From positions 10,540,001-10,604,000 of the forward strand of contig CM082596.2 of the NCBI GenBank assembly GCA_040954595.2: DNA of 64,000 nucleotides, read 5' to 3'. This document shows positions 39,501 to 51,352 of the stretch, one piece after another; the first letter of the stretch is position 1; every line of letters starts with the position of its first letter. This stretch comes from Balanoglossus misakiensis. Lineage: Eukaryota > Hemichordata. The position numbers and the translations under genes were made by a program. Below the pieces are notes generated by a model. It did no database searches. It saw only the letters and a list, made by a program, of their open reading frames with translations, and had not been told where the DNA came from.

Positions 39501-42500
39501 TAGACACATCACGTACATGGACACGAATGCAAGAATGGACACAGATCATTTATGAAGTCAATGTGGACAACTTTACTTGAAGTCAGTAAATTGTACACAG
39601 AATACCAGAGTTGTAATAATTTGTCTGGTCACAATATGTCTATAGACACATCACGTACATGGACATGAATGCAAGAATGGACACAGATCATTTATGAAGT
39701 CAATGTGAACAACTTTACTTCATGTCAGTACATTGTAAACAGAATACCACAGTTGTAATAATTTGTCTGATCACAATATGTCTATAGACACATCACGTAC
39801 ATGGACATGAATGCAAGAATGGACACAGATCATTTATTAAGTCAATGTGAACAACTTTACTTGAAGTCAGTAAATTGTAAACAGAATACCAGAGTTGTAA
39901 TAATTTGTCTGGTCACAATATATCTATAGACACATCACGTACATGGACATAACTGCAAGAATGGACACAGTTCATTTATGAAGTCAATGTGAACAACTTT
40001 ACTTGAATTCAGTACATTGTACACAGAATACATGAGTTGTAATAATTTGTCTGATCACAATATGTCTATAGACACATCACGTACATGGACATGAATGCAA
40101 GAATGGACACAGATCATTTATGAAGTCAATGTGAACAACTTTACTTGAAGTCAGTAAATTGTAAACAGAATACCAGAGTTGTAATAATTTGTCTGGTCAC
40201 AATATGTCTATAGACACATCACGTACATGGACATGAATGTAAGAATGGACACAGATCATTTATGAAGTCAATGTGAACAACTTTACTTGAAGTCAGTACA
40301 TTATAAACAGAATACCACAGTTGTAATACTTTGTCTGGTCACAATATGTCAATAGACACATCACGTACATGGACATGAATGTAAGAATGGACACAAATCA
40401 TTTATGAAGTCAATGTGAACAACTTTACTTCATGTTAGTACATTGTAAACAGAATACCAGAGTTGTAATAATTTGTCTGGTCACAATATGTCTATAGACA
40501 CATCACGTACATGGACATGAATACAAGAATGGACACAGATCATTTATGAAGTCAATGTGGACAACGTTACTTGAAGTCAGTAAATTGTACACAGAATACC
40601 AGAGTTGTAATAATTTGTCTGGTCACAATATGTCTATAGACACATCACGTACATGGACATGACTGCAAGCATGGACACAGATCATTTATGAAGAAAATGT
40701 GAACAAGTCAGTAAATTGTAAACAGAATACCAGAGTTGTAATAATTTGTCTGGTCACAATATGTCTATAGATACATCACGTACATGGACATGACTGCAAG
40801 CATGGACACAGATCATTTATGAAGAAAATGTGAACAACTTTACTTCATGTCAGTACATTGTAAACAGAATACCGGAGTTGTAATAATTTGTCTGGTCACA
40901 ATATGTCTATAGACACATCACGTACATGGACATGAATGCAAGAATGGACACAGAACATTTATGAAGTCAATGTGAACAACTTTACTTGAAGTCAGTAAAT
41001 TGTAAACAGAATACCACAGTTGTAATAATTTGTCTGGTCACAATATGTCTATAGACACATCACATACATGGACATGAATGTAAGAATGGACACAAATCAT
41101 TTATGAAGTCAATGTGAACAACTTTACTTCATGTTAGTACATTGTAAACAGAATACCAGAGTTGTAATAATTTGTCTGGTCACAATATGTCTATAGACAC
41201 ATCACGTACATGGACACGAATGCAAGAATGGACACAGATCATTTATGAAGTCAATGTGGACAACTTTACTTGAAGTCAGTAAATTGTACACAGAATACCA
41301 GAGTTGTAATAATTTGTCCGGTCACAATATGTCTATAGACACATCACGTACATGGACATGACTGCAAGCATGGACAAGATCATTTATGAAGAAAATGTGA
41401 ACAACTTTACTTGAAGTCAATAAATTGTAAACAGAATACCAGAGTTGTAATAATTTGTCTGGTCACAATATGTCTATAGACACATCACGTACATGGACAT
41501 GAATGCAAGAATGGACACAGATCATTTATGAAGTCAATGTGAACAACTTTACTTGAAGTCAGTAAATTGTAAACAGAATACCAGAGTTGTAATAATTTGT
41601 CTGGTCACAATATGTCTATAGACACATCACGTACATGGACATGAATGCAAGAATGGACACAGATCATTTATGAAGTCAATGTGAACAACTTTACTTCATG
41701 TTAGTACATTGTAAACAGAATACCAGAGTTGTAATAATTTGTCTGGTCACAATATGTCTATAGACACATCACGTACATGGACACGAATGCAAGAATGGAC
41801 ACAGATCATTTATGAAGTCAATGTGGACAACTTTACTTGAAGTCAGTAAATTGTACACAGAATACCAGAGTTGTAATAATTTGTCTGGTCACAATATGTC
41901 TATAGACACATCACGTACATGGACATGACTGCAAGCATGGACAAGATCATTTATGAAGAAAATGTGAACAACTTTACTTGAAGTCAGTAAATTGTAAACA
42001 GAATACCAGAGTTGTAATAATTTGTCTGGTCACAATATGTCTATAGACATATCACGTACATGGACATGAATGCAAGAATGGACACAGATCATTTATGAAG
42101 TCAATGTGAACAACTTTACTTGAAGTCAGTAAATTGTAAACAGAATACCAGAGTTGTAATAATTTGTCTGGTCACAATATGTCTATAGACACATCACATA
42201 CATGGACATGACTGCAAGCATGGACACAGATCATTTATGAAGAAAATGTGAACAACTTTACTTCATGTCAGTACATTGTAAACAGAATACCGGAGTTGTA
42301 ATAATTTGTCTGGTCACAATATGTCTATAGACACATCACGTACATGGACATGAATGCAAGAATGGACACAGAACATTTATGAAGTCAATGTGAACAACTT
42401 TACTTGAAGTCAGTAAATTGTAAACAGAATACCACAGTTGTAATAATTTGTCTGGTCACAATATGTCTATAGACACATCACATACATGGACATGAATGTA

Positions 42501-44369
42501 AGAATGGACACAAATCATTTATGAAGTCAATGTGAACAACTTTACTTCATGTTAGTACATTGTAAACAGAATACCAGAGTTGTAATAATTTGTCTGGTCA
42601 CAATATGTCTATAGACACATCACGTACATGGACACGAATGCAAGAATGGACACAGATCATTTATGAAGTCAATGTGGACAACTTTACTTGAAGTCAGTAA
42701 ATTGTACACAGAATACCAGAGTTGTAATAATTTGTCCGGTCACAATATGTCTATAGACACATCACGTACATGGACATGACTGCAAGCATGGACAAGATCA
42801 TTTATGAAGAAAATGTGAACAACTTTACTTGAAGTCAATAAATTGTAAACAGAATACCAGAGTTGTAATAATTTGTCTGGTCACAATATGTCTATAGACA
42901 CATCACGTACATGGACATGAATGCAAGAATGGACACAGATCATTTATGAAGTCAATGTGAACAACTTTACTTGAAGTCAGTAAATTGTAAACAGAATACC
43001 AGAGTTGTAATAATTTGTCTGGTCACAATATGTCTATAGACACATCACGTACATGGACATGAATGCAAGAATGGACACAGATCATTTATGAAGTCAATGT
43101 GAACAACTTTACTTCATGTTAGTACATTGTAAACAGAATACCAGAGTTGTAATAATTTGTCTGGTCACAATATGTCTATAGACACATCACGTACATGGAC
43201 ACGAATGCAAGAATGGACACAGATCATTTATGAAGTCAATGTGGACAACTTTACTTGAAGTCAGTAAATTGTACACAGAATACCAGAGTTGTAATAATTT
43301 GTCTGGTCACAATATGTCTATAGACACATCACGTACATGGACATGACTGCAAGCATGGACAAGATCATTTATGAAGAAAATGTGAACAACTTTACTTGAA
43401 GTCAGTAAATTGTAAACAGAATACCAGAGTTGTAATAATTTGTCTGGTCACAATATGTCTATAGACATATCACGTACATGGACATGAATGCAAGAATGGA
43501 CACAGATCATTTATGAAGTCAATGTGAACAACTTTACTTGAAGTCAGTAAATTGTAAACAGAATACCAGAGTTGTAATAATTTGTCTGGTCACAATATGT
43601 CTATAGACACATCACATACATGGACATGAATGTAAGAATGGACACAAATCATTTATGAAGTCAATGTGAACAACTTTACTTCATGTTAGTACATTGTAAA
43701 CAGAATACCAGAGTTGTAATAATTTGTCTGGTCACAATATGTCTATAGACACATCACGTACATGGACACGAATGCAAGAATGGACACAGATCATTTATGA
43801 AGTCAATGTGGACAACTTTACTTGAAGTCAGTAAATTGTACACAGAATACCAGAGTTGTAATAATTTGTCCGGTCACAATATGTCTATAGACACATCACG
43901 TACATGGACATGACTGCAAGCATGGACAAGATCATTTATGAAGAAAATGTGAACAACTTTACTTGAAGTCAATAAATTGTAAACAGAATACCAGAGTTGT
44001 AATAATTTGTCTGGTCACAATATGTCTATAGACACATCACGTACATGGACATGAATGCAAGAATGGACACAGATCATTTATGAAGTCAATGTGAACAACT
44101 TTACTTGAAGTCAGTACATTGTAAACAGAATACCACAGTTGTAATAATTTGTCAGGTCACAATATGTCTATAGACACATCACGTACATAGATATGAATGC
44201 AAGAATGGACACAGATAATTTATGAAGTCAATGTGAACAACTATACTTCATGTCAGTACATTGTAAACAGAATACCACAGTTGTAATAATTTGTCTGATC
44301 ACAATATGTCTATAGACACATCACGTACATGGACATGAATGCAAGAATGGACACAGATCATTTATTAAG
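33591..44369 (+). repeat. Nested higher-order repeats marked by 'tattaagtca' monomers
   Basis: The variant 'catttattaagtca' occurs at about 33591, 35294, 36855, 39835 and 44363. Spacings are 1703, 1561, 2980 and 4528 bp, equal to 12, 11, 21 and 32 monomers less 1, 1, 2 and 16 bp. The losses are accounted for by 1-bp deletion monomers ('ggacaagatc') and one 11-bp deletion monomer between the markers. The region was built by repeated duplication of multi-monomer blocks of different sizes. Confidence 0.8.
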
Positions 44370-45578
44370 TCAATGTGAACAACTTTACTTGAAGTCAGTA
44401 AATTGTAAACAGAATACCAGAGTTGTAATAATTTGTCTGGTCACAATATATCTATAGACACATCACGTACATGGACATAACTGCAAGAATGGACACAGTT
44501 CATTTATGAAGTCAATGTGAACAACTTTACTTGAATTCAGTACATTGTACACAGAATACATGAGTTGTAATAATTTGTCTGATCACAATATGTCTATAGA
44601 CACATCACGTACATGGACATGAATGCAAGAATGGACACAGATCATTTATGAAGTCAATGTGAACAACTTTACTTGAAGTCAGTAAATTGTAAACAGAATA
44701 CCAGAGTTGTAATAATTTGTCTGGTCACAATATGTCTATAGACACATCACGTACATGGACATGAATGTAAGAATGGACACAGATCATTTATGAAGTCAAT
44801 GTGAACAACTTTACTTGAAGTCAGTACATTATAAACAGAATACCACAGTTGTAATACTTTGTCTGGTCACAATATGTCAATAGACACATCACGTACATGG
44901 ACATGAATGTAAGAATGGACACAAATCATTTATGAAGTCAATGTGAACAACTTTACTTCATGTTAGTACATTGTAAACAGAATACCAGAGTTGTAATAAT
45001 TTGTCTGGTCACAATATGTCTATAGACACATCACGTACATGGACATGAATACAAGAATGGACACAGATCATTTATGAAGTCAATGTGGACAACGTTACTT
45101 GAAGTCAGTAAATTGTACACAGAATACCAGAGTTGTAATAATTTGTCTGGTCACAATATGTCTATAGACACATCACGTACATGGACATGACTGCAAGCAT
45201 GGACACAGATCATTTATGAAGAAAATGTGAACAAGTCAGTAAATTGTAAACAGAATACCAGAGTTGTAATAATTTGTCTGGTCACAATATGTCTATAGAT
45301 ACATCACGTACATGGACATGACTGCAAGCATGGACACAGATCATTTATGAAGAAAATGTGAACAACTTTACTTCATGTCAGTACATTGTAAACAGAATAC
45401 CGGAGTTGTAATAATTTGTCTGGTCACAATATGTCTATAGACACATCACGTACATGGACATGAATGCAAGAATGGACACAGAACATTTATGAAGTCAATG
45501 TGAACAACTTTACTTGAAGTCAGTAAATTGTAAACAGAATACCACAGTTGTAATAATTTGTCTGGTCACAATATGTCT
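39720..45578 (+). repeat. Thirty-two-monomer spaced duplication (4528 bp offset)
   Basis: 39720-41050 and 44248-45578 match in monomer order and in rare variants: 'tatatctatagac' at about 39919 and 44447, 'acataactgcaag', 'tcaatagacac', 'aatacaagaatgg', and the 11-bp deletion monomer at 40701 and 45229. The offset is 4528 bp. Confidence 0.85.
40775..43612 (+). repeat. Ten-monomer higher-order repeat (1418 bp), two tandem copies
   Basis: About 40775-42190 is repeated directly at 42193-43610. Example pairs are 'cacatacatggacatgaatg' at 41061 and 42479, and 'tttgtccggtcac' near 41315 and 42733. Offset is 1418 bp (10 x 142 minus 2 from two 1-bp deletion monomers). The next 'cacataca' marker is at 43613, eight monomers on (1134 bp). 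Confidence 0.82.
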
Positions 45579-46824
45579 AAAAACACATCACGTACATGGA
45601 CATGAATGTAAGAATGGACACAGATCATTTATGAAGTCAAAGTGAACAACTTTACTTGAAGTCAGTAAATTGTAAACAGAATACCAGAGTTGTAATAATT
45701 TGTCTGGTCACAATATGTCTATAGACACATCACGTACATGGACATGAATGTAAGAATGGACACAAATCATTTATGAAGTCAATGTGAACAACTTTACTTC
45801 ATGTTAGTACATTGTAAACAGAATACCAGAGTTGTAATAATTTGTCTGGTCACAATATGTCTATAGACACATCACGTACATGGACATGAAAGCAAGAATG
45901 GACACAGATCATTTATGAAGTCAATGTGGACAACTTTACTTCATGTCAGTACATTGTAAACAGAATACCACAGTTGTAATAATTTGTCTGGTCACAATAT
46001 GTCTATAGACACATCACGTACATGGACATGAATGCAAGAATGGACACAGATCATTTATGAAGTCAATGTGAACAACTTTACTTGAAGTCAGTAAATTGTA
46101 AACAGAATACCAGAGTTGTAATAATTTGTCTGGTCACAATATGTCTATAGACACATCACGTACATGGACATGACTGCAAGAATGGACACAGTTCATTTAT
46201 GAAGTCAATGTGAACAACTTTACTTGAATTCAGTACATTGTACACAGAATACATGAGTTGAAATAGTTTGTCTGGTCACAATATGTCTATAGACACATCA
46301 CGTACATAGATATGAATGCAAGAATGGACACAGATCATTTATGAAGTCAATGTGAACAACTATACTTCATGTCAGTACATTGTAAACAGAATACCACAGT
46401 TGTAATAATTTGTCTGATCACAATATGTCTATAGACACATCACGTACATGGACATGAATGCAAGAATGGACACAGATCATTTATGAAGTCAATGTGAACA
46501 ACTTTACTTGAAGTCAGTAAATTGTAAACAGAATACCAGAGTTGTAATAATTTGTCTGGTCACAATATGTCTATAGACACATCACGTACATGGACATGAA
46601 TGTAAGAATGGACACAGATCATTTATGAAGTCAATGTGAACAACTTTACTTGAAGTCAGTACATTGTAAACAGAATACCAAAGTTGTAATAGTTTGTCTG
46701 ATCACAATATGTCTATAGACGCATCATGTACATGGACATGAATGCAAGAATGGACACAGAACATTTATGAAGTCAATGTGAACAACTTTACTTGAAGTCA
46801 GTACATTGTAAACAGAATACCACA

Positions 46825-46829
46825 GTTGT
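46825..46829. other. Target-site duplication, left copy (element 2)
   Basis: GTTGT before the left LTR; the same five bases follow the right LTR at 51526-51530. The target was the satellite phrase 'ccacagttgtaatac'. Confidence 0.9.
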
Positions 46830-47002
46830 TGTAATATATTGATATATTATTGTGGGCTCATTCCTAGAGAGATTAGACAGACGCAGGACATGTTCAACTG
46901 AACGACAGCCGTGCTGCTTCTTTATTGCTAACTGCGCATGCTCACAAGCACAGCCTCGTACACAGCACTTTTACATAGCAGTTAATATACCAATACATAA
47001 CA
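46830..47002 (-). repeat. 3' LTR of element 2 (173 bp)
   Basis: Begins TGTAATATATTG and ends ATACATAACA on the plus strand, and reads the same as 51353-51525. On the element strand it carries AATAAA (plus-strand TTTATT at 46921-46926), a likely polyadenylation signal. Confidence 0.93.
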
Positions 47003-47015
47003 CTGCTTCCCCCTT
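47003..47015 (-). promoter_or_regulatory. Polypurine tract of element 2
   Basis: On the minus strand AAGGGGGAAGCAG abuts the TG of the 3' LTR. This is the expected plus-strand primer position. Confidence 0.8.
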
Positions 47016-47061
47016 GAAATTTGGGTAGCTTACATGGTAACACAACTCAACAGAAAACACT

Positions 47062-48183
47062 TCACAGATCAAGTTTTACAACAGGCTTTCTCACTCTCTG
47101 AGACCTTCTAAGAGGTACGCTTTCTGGAGTAGTATTTGAAACCTCTGTACTAACTTCATCTGTTTTGAAACTCTCAATAGCAACATTTGAACTTTGTTTC
47201 ACTGGTGAATGATCAATGCTTTCAGAAGGAATATTTCTCTTAGTGTGTACAGCATCATTCTCAATGAAATCAGGTACAACAACTTCTGGTTCATTAACAT
47301 AATCAGGTACATTGTCATGTGCTCTAATCAAATGATCAGTATGAACAAATCTCATCGAATGACCAACTCTAACTACATAACGTCGTGGTCCACACACTTT
47401 CACAATAGTGCCTGGGATCCATTTCTCCAGCTTCGAATTTGGTCTTTTGTTTCGTACACGAACTCTATCATACATCTGAAAGGTTCTTTCATTGACAGAC
47501 ATGTCATGATATTGCTTTTGTTTTTCTTGTTTCTTTTCAACCATTTGTGCAAGATTAGGTTTAACCAAACTCAATCTGCTTCGCAAAATTCTCTTTACCA
47601 TCATCTCAGCTGGACTGACACCAGTAACACTATATGGTGTTATCCTATATCTCAGTAAGAAATTGGCAAGTCGGTGTTTCATGGACATTCCCTTTATACC
47701 ATGAAAAACTTGTTTCAACAATGCCTCCTTGACAATTCTCACTGATCTCTCAGCTGCCCCATTTGACTGTGGGTGGTAGGGCGGAACTAAAGTATGCTTT
47801 ATACCATTCTTACTCATAAACTCTGCAAACTCTGCTGAAGTAAATTGTGGTCCATTATCTGACACAAGTTCTTCAGGCAGACCATGATTCGCAAAAATCA
47901 AACGCAACTCATCAATTGTGCGGTCACTTGTGGTCGAAGTCATATGTTTCGCCTCAATCCACTTTGAGTGACTGTCAACTAATATCAAAAAGTAATCAGT
48001 GCCTTTCTGACAGAAATCAATATGTACACGTTGAAATGGACGTGTGGGCCATTTCCATGGTATCAATGGAGCACTAGATGGAGCACTCCTCACACTCTGA
48101 CAAACAGTGCAAACTTTCACCGTTTTCTCAATTTCCTCATCCATTCGAGGCCACCAGACACATGTACGCGCAATTGCTTTCAT
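47062..48183 (-). CDS. pol: Element 2 integrase (3' part of pol)
   Basis: A 373-residue frame in the same frame as the upstream gag-pol, separated only by the TGA at 48187-48189. It starts inside the zinc-binding domain: the two His of that domain are in the last residues before the stop (LHWEHPGV) and the two Cys are Cys25 and Cys28 here. The catalytic triad is Asp56, Asp109 and Glu145 with the canonical 35-residue spacing (SDNGPQF ... NGAAERS). The C-terminal domain has GPRRYVVRVG and the protein ends with a basic tail, RRSQRVRKP. The ATG at 48183 is not a natural start; the segment would be made only by readthrough. The core itself looks intact. Confidence 0.9.
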   Translation of the reverse strand: MKAIARTCVWWPRMDEEIEKTVKVCTVCQSVRSAPSSAPLIPWKWPTRPFQRVHIDFCQKGTDYFLILVDSHSKWIEAKHMTSTTSDRTIDELRLIFANHGLPEELVSDNGPQFTSAEFAEFMSKNGIKHTLVPPYHPQSNGAAERSVRIVKEALLKQVFHGIKGMSMKHRLANFLLRYRITPYSVTGVSPAEMMVKRILRSRLSLVKPNLAQMVEKKQEKQKQYHDMSVNERTFQMYDRVRVRNKRPNSKLEKWIPGTIVKVCGPRRYVVRVGHSMRFVHTDHLIRAHDNVPDYVNEPEVVVPDFIENDAVHTKRNIPSESIDHSPVKQSSNVAIESFKTDEVSTEVSNTTPESVPLRRSQRVRKPVVKLDL

Positions 48184-48186
48184 ACT

Positions 48187-51100
48187 TCACACACCAGGAT
48201 GTTCCCAGTGTAATTCGCTCAACATTTTCTCTTGGAAAACTGCTGGAATTATAACCCTGGTTCCCCAAAGTACACAGCGTTGTTCACATGATAACTCATG
48301 CCGTCTACTGTGATATGGTTTCATTGACTCGTCAATACAATGCTCAGGCCAACCAGTCATTACAAACTGATGGACCCGACTCAATACTGGATCAGTGCAT
48401 GTTGCTTTGGCAATGTCGGTTGCTGTAATCGGAAAATCATCATCCACAGCCCTTACTGTATATATCCTACTCTCACTAGCTACATTAGAAATCTCATGTG
48501 GTAAACGCGAAAGAGCATCACAATTTGCATGATCTTCTGATCTCCTATACTCTATCTCATAGTCGTAGGCTGATAATATCAATGCCCATCTCTGCATGCG
48601 TGCTGCAGCTAAAGTAGGAATAGCTGATTTTGGACCTAAGAGTGCCAATAACGGTTTATGGTCAGTAATCAAAGTGAACTTACGACCGTATAGAAACTGG
48701 TGAAATTTCTTCACTCCAAATACAATAGACAATGCTTCACGTTCGATCTGCGCATAATTCTTTTCGCTGGCATTCAAGCTGCGCGATGCATATGCAATAG
48801 GTCTCTCTTGACCATTATCCATCACATGGCTAATCACTGCACCTAGTCCATAACTAGACGCGTCACAAGCTAGTCTCAGTTCGCGCTTTGTATCATAATG
48901 CACTAATAAAGCATCACTGGACAGACCATTTTTACACAGATCATACGCCTTCTGGCAATCAGATGTCCATTTCCACTTGACATCCTTTTTGAGCAACTTG
49001 TGCAATGGTGCTAGTATAGTAGCAAGATCTGGCAGAAATGAATGGTAATATTGAACCATGCCTAGGAAAGATCTCAACTCGTGAACATTTCTGGGAATTG
49101 GTGCTTTCTTTATAGCATCAACTTTCTCATCAACTGGATGTAGCCCATCGGCATTAATCCTGAGACCAAGATAGACAACTTCAGATTTTAGGAATTTACA
49201 TTTATCCAATTTCAGATGAATATTGTGTCGATCCAATCTTTCTAACACTTCATCAAGGATATGGAGGTTTTCTTGCCAATTTTCTCCACCAAGAAGTATG
49301 TCATCTTGTTTACATACACATTTTTCAACTCCTTGCAAAATTTGATCCATTTTTGCCTGAAATATCTTGGGTGCGGATTTTACCCCATAAGGCAATTTGG
49401 TATATGAATACAACCCTTTATGAGTGTTAATTGTGAGGTACCCCTGACTCTCCTTATCAACACTAAGTTGTGCGTATGCATGTGACAAATCAAGTTTTGT
49501 GAAAACTTTGGACCCAGCTAATTCAGCATACAAGTCTTGAGTAGTGGGAAGTGGATACTGCTCATCCTCTACAGCTTGGTTTATGGTAACTTTGTAGTCA
49601 CCACATATTCTCACAGACTTGTCGGCCTTTGGAACTACTACAATAGGACTGGCCCAATCCGACCTCTCGGTTTTTACAATCACGCCGTTTTTCTCGAGTT
49701 TTTCCAACTCTTTTTCGACTGCATCTTTCAAAGCATAAGGAACTCTACGTGGATTGATAAACACAGGCTTTGCATTATCGCGAACAGTGATGTGCGCTTC
49801 AAACCCTTTCATACCCTCATAGCTGTCATCAAACAACTGTGCATGTTTTGACAGAAGTTTATCAAGTTGTTTCTTTGCATTGCTCTGATTCGAGAAACTC
49901 GTGGCAGATGAATTGGTTACACTGAATATCTCACCCCAATTCAACCTGATCTTATTGAGCCAATTTCTGCCCAATAAAATAGGTTTTCTTACAACATTAG
50001 CCACTACCATGGGCAATATGACCTTTTGACCATTGTATTCTACTTTGCAGCTCATTTCACCACAAATATCGAGCATTTCACCTGTGTAGGTTTTCAGTTT
50101 TACCTTGGAGGGAAAAAGAGGTACTTTCCTGAACTTTTCAGTGTACTCACTCCTGCTCATAATCGAAAAATCAGCAGCAGTATCTACCTGCATGTCGCAT
50201 GTGACATTGTTTACTGACATTTTCACTGTGTAACCTTTTGTACTATTTTTGGTGGGATTGGCTGTGTTGGTAGAATACAATGAAAATACACCCATATTAT
50301 TTTCATCTCCGCTACTTTCTGTAGCATCTAACTCAGGCATATATACATTATGCACTTTTCCCTTTGTCTTGGTTGACTGGGAATTTACACCTTTGACACC
50401 AGATTTTTCATTTACACTGGCATTACTGTGACAAACAGATGCAATGTGACCAACTTTCTTACATTTGAAACATTTCGCATCCTTAAATTTACACATTTGT
50501 GGGTTGTGCTCACCCCTACATCTATAACATAGTTTTTGTCCACTAGTCTTTGCCTGGGGTTTTCTGTAACCCTTCGAAAGTTTATTGACGACACCACTCT
50601 TGTCGCTGACACTGCTACTAGTACTGCTGGCAGGTCGAAACTCCTTTGCGTTCTTCTCCGCCATCTCCATGGACGTTGCTATCTGACAAGCACGGTCGAA
50701 GGTAAGGCCCTCTGTGTTCAACAGCTTGTTTTGGATCCTTACGTCATCCAGACCACAGACAAATCTGTCTCTCAAAGCTCGATTCAGAAAATCGCCATAG
50801 TTGCAGTGTATGGAAAGTTTCTTCAATGACACAATATAGTCACTGACTGACTCACCAGGCTTCTGGTTACGAGTGCCAAAATGAAAACTTTCCGCTATCT
50901 CTAACGGTGCTGGGTTGTAGTGTCCCTCAAGTGCTTGGACGATTGCATTCAAAGGCTTGTCTTTAGGTTTGGTGGGCGCCAACAAATTACTGAGCGTAGA
51001 ATACGCTTCCGGTCCGATTTTACTGAGAAAAATCGCTTGTTTTCTGCCTTGGACAACTGCATTCGCCGCAGCGTGTACTTCACCTGGAACTTCCACGATG

Positions 51101-51204
51101 TTGTTCGCCTCAAAGAACATTTCCATCCGCTCTACATACGAACTGAATGTCTCTCGATCTGGCGAAAACTCACCGACACTTCCAACAAACCCAGTTGCTG
51201 CCAT
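48187..51204 (-). CDS. gag-pol: Element 2 gag-pro-RT-RNase H polyprotein
   Basis: A 1005-residue frame starting at an ATG (MAATGFVG) 149 bp inside the 5' LTR boundary. Residues 1-200 are a helical capsid of the Gypsy type. Two zinc knuckles lie at 226-238 and 245-258; the first is one residue short. The protease motif is DTA at 341-343, where DTG or DSG is usual. RT follows from about 480 with KLDLSHAYAQL and YGVKSAPKIFQ; the polymerase box reads KQDD at 632-635, where an aromatic residue normally occupies the first place. RNase H is at about 775-900 (ACDASSYGLGAV, TDHKPLL, CDALSRLP). It ends within the integrase zinc domain at a TGA (48187-48189). Gag and pol in one frame without a shift is common in these lineages. 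Confidence 0.92.
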   Translation of the reverse strand: MAATGFVGSVGEFSPDRETFSSYVERMEMFFEANNIVEVPGEVHAAANAVVQGRKQAIFLSKIGPEAYSTLSNLLAPTKPKDKPLNAIVQALEGHYNPAPLEIAESFHFGTRNQKPGESVSDYIVSLKKLSIHCNYGDFLNRALRDRFVCGLDDVRIQNKLLNTEGLTFDRACQIATSMEMAEKNAKEFRPASSTSSSVSDKSGVVNKLSKGYRKPQAKTSGQKLCYRCRGEHNPQMCKFKDAKCFKCKKVGHIASVCHSNASVNEKSGVKGVNSQSTKTKGKVHNVYMPELDATESSGDENNMGVFSLYSTNTANPTKNSTKGYTVKMSVNNVTCDMQVDTAADFSIMSRSEYTEKFRKVPLFPSKVKLKTYTGEMLDICGEMSCKVEYNGQKVILPMVVANVVRKPILLGRNWLNKIRLNWGEIFSVTNSSATSFSNQSNAKKQLDKLLSKHAQLFDDSYEGMKGFEAHITVRDNAKPVFINPRRVPYALKDAVEKELEKLEKNGVIVKTERSDWASPIVVVPKADKSVRICGDYKVTINQAVEDEQYPLPTTQDLYAELAGSKVFTKLDLSHAYAQLSVDKESQGYLTINTHKGLYSYTKLPYGVKSAPKIFQAKMDQILQGVEKCVCKQDDILLGGENWQENLHILDEVLERLDRHNIHLKLDKCKFLKSEVVYLGLRINADGLHPVDEKVDAIKKAPIPRNVHELRSFLGMVQYYHSFLPDLATILAPLHKLLKKDVKWKWTSDCQKAYDLCKNGLSSDALLVHYDTKRELRLACDASSYGLGAVISHVMDNGQERPIAYASRSLNASEKNYAQIEREALSIVFGVKKFHQFLYGRKFTLITDHKPLLALLGPKSAIPTLAAARMQRWALILSAYDYEIEYRRSEDHANCDALSRLPHEISNVASESRIYTVRAVDDDFPITATDIAKATCTDPVLSRVHQFVMTGWPEHCIDESMKPYHSRRHELSCEQRCVLWGTRVIIPAVFQEKMLSELHWEHPGV

Positions 51205-51334
51205 TGCTAGTGTGACAAAGTTTGATTACCGCTCGTCCTGGTCACGTAGGAACTTTCACTTCGTAGTTCTCTGACAAAAGTCTAATGTTCTACTCTGGAA
51301 TTCTCTCGTGCTACTCAGCGCACGTAGGAAGCCA
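51205..51334 (-). other. 5' leader of element 2
   Basis: Untranslated leader between primer site and gag ATG on the minus strand. No other signal recognised. Confidence 0.6.
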
Positions 51335-51349
51335 CCATCCTCGTCGCCA
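51335..51349 (-). promoter_or_regulatory. Primer binding site of element 2, probably tRNA-Ser
   Basis: On the minus strand TGGCGACGAGGATGG begins 3 bases after the 5' LTR. It is complementary to a tRNA 3' end CCATCCTCGTCG-CCA, which matches tRNA-Ser (GCT) as I recall it from animals. The assignment of the tRNA is from memory. Confidence 0.72.
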
Positions 51350-51352
51350 AAA

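Larger units (their letters stand above)
13254..46829 (+). repeat. 142-bp satellite array, central segment (about 236 monomers)
   Basis: 33.6 kb of uninterrupted tandem monomers in the same orientation and register as the left segment. Subtypes change along the array. From 13.3 to 31 kb the 'acatgagttgaaatagtttgtctgatcac', 'gaagtaagcacattg' and 'aaatgaattcagtac' forms are common. From about 31.3 kb the forms with 'gaagaaaatgtg', 'catggacaagatc' (1-bp deletion), 'cacaaatcattta' and 'tgtacacagaatac' dominate. Length variants include a 6-bp deletion ('cacgtacatgactgcaag', near 14690, 15390, 17515) and an 11-bp deletion ('gtgaacaagtcagtaaattg', near 40701 and 45229). No coding sequence or other insertion is visible. 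Confidence 0.97.
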
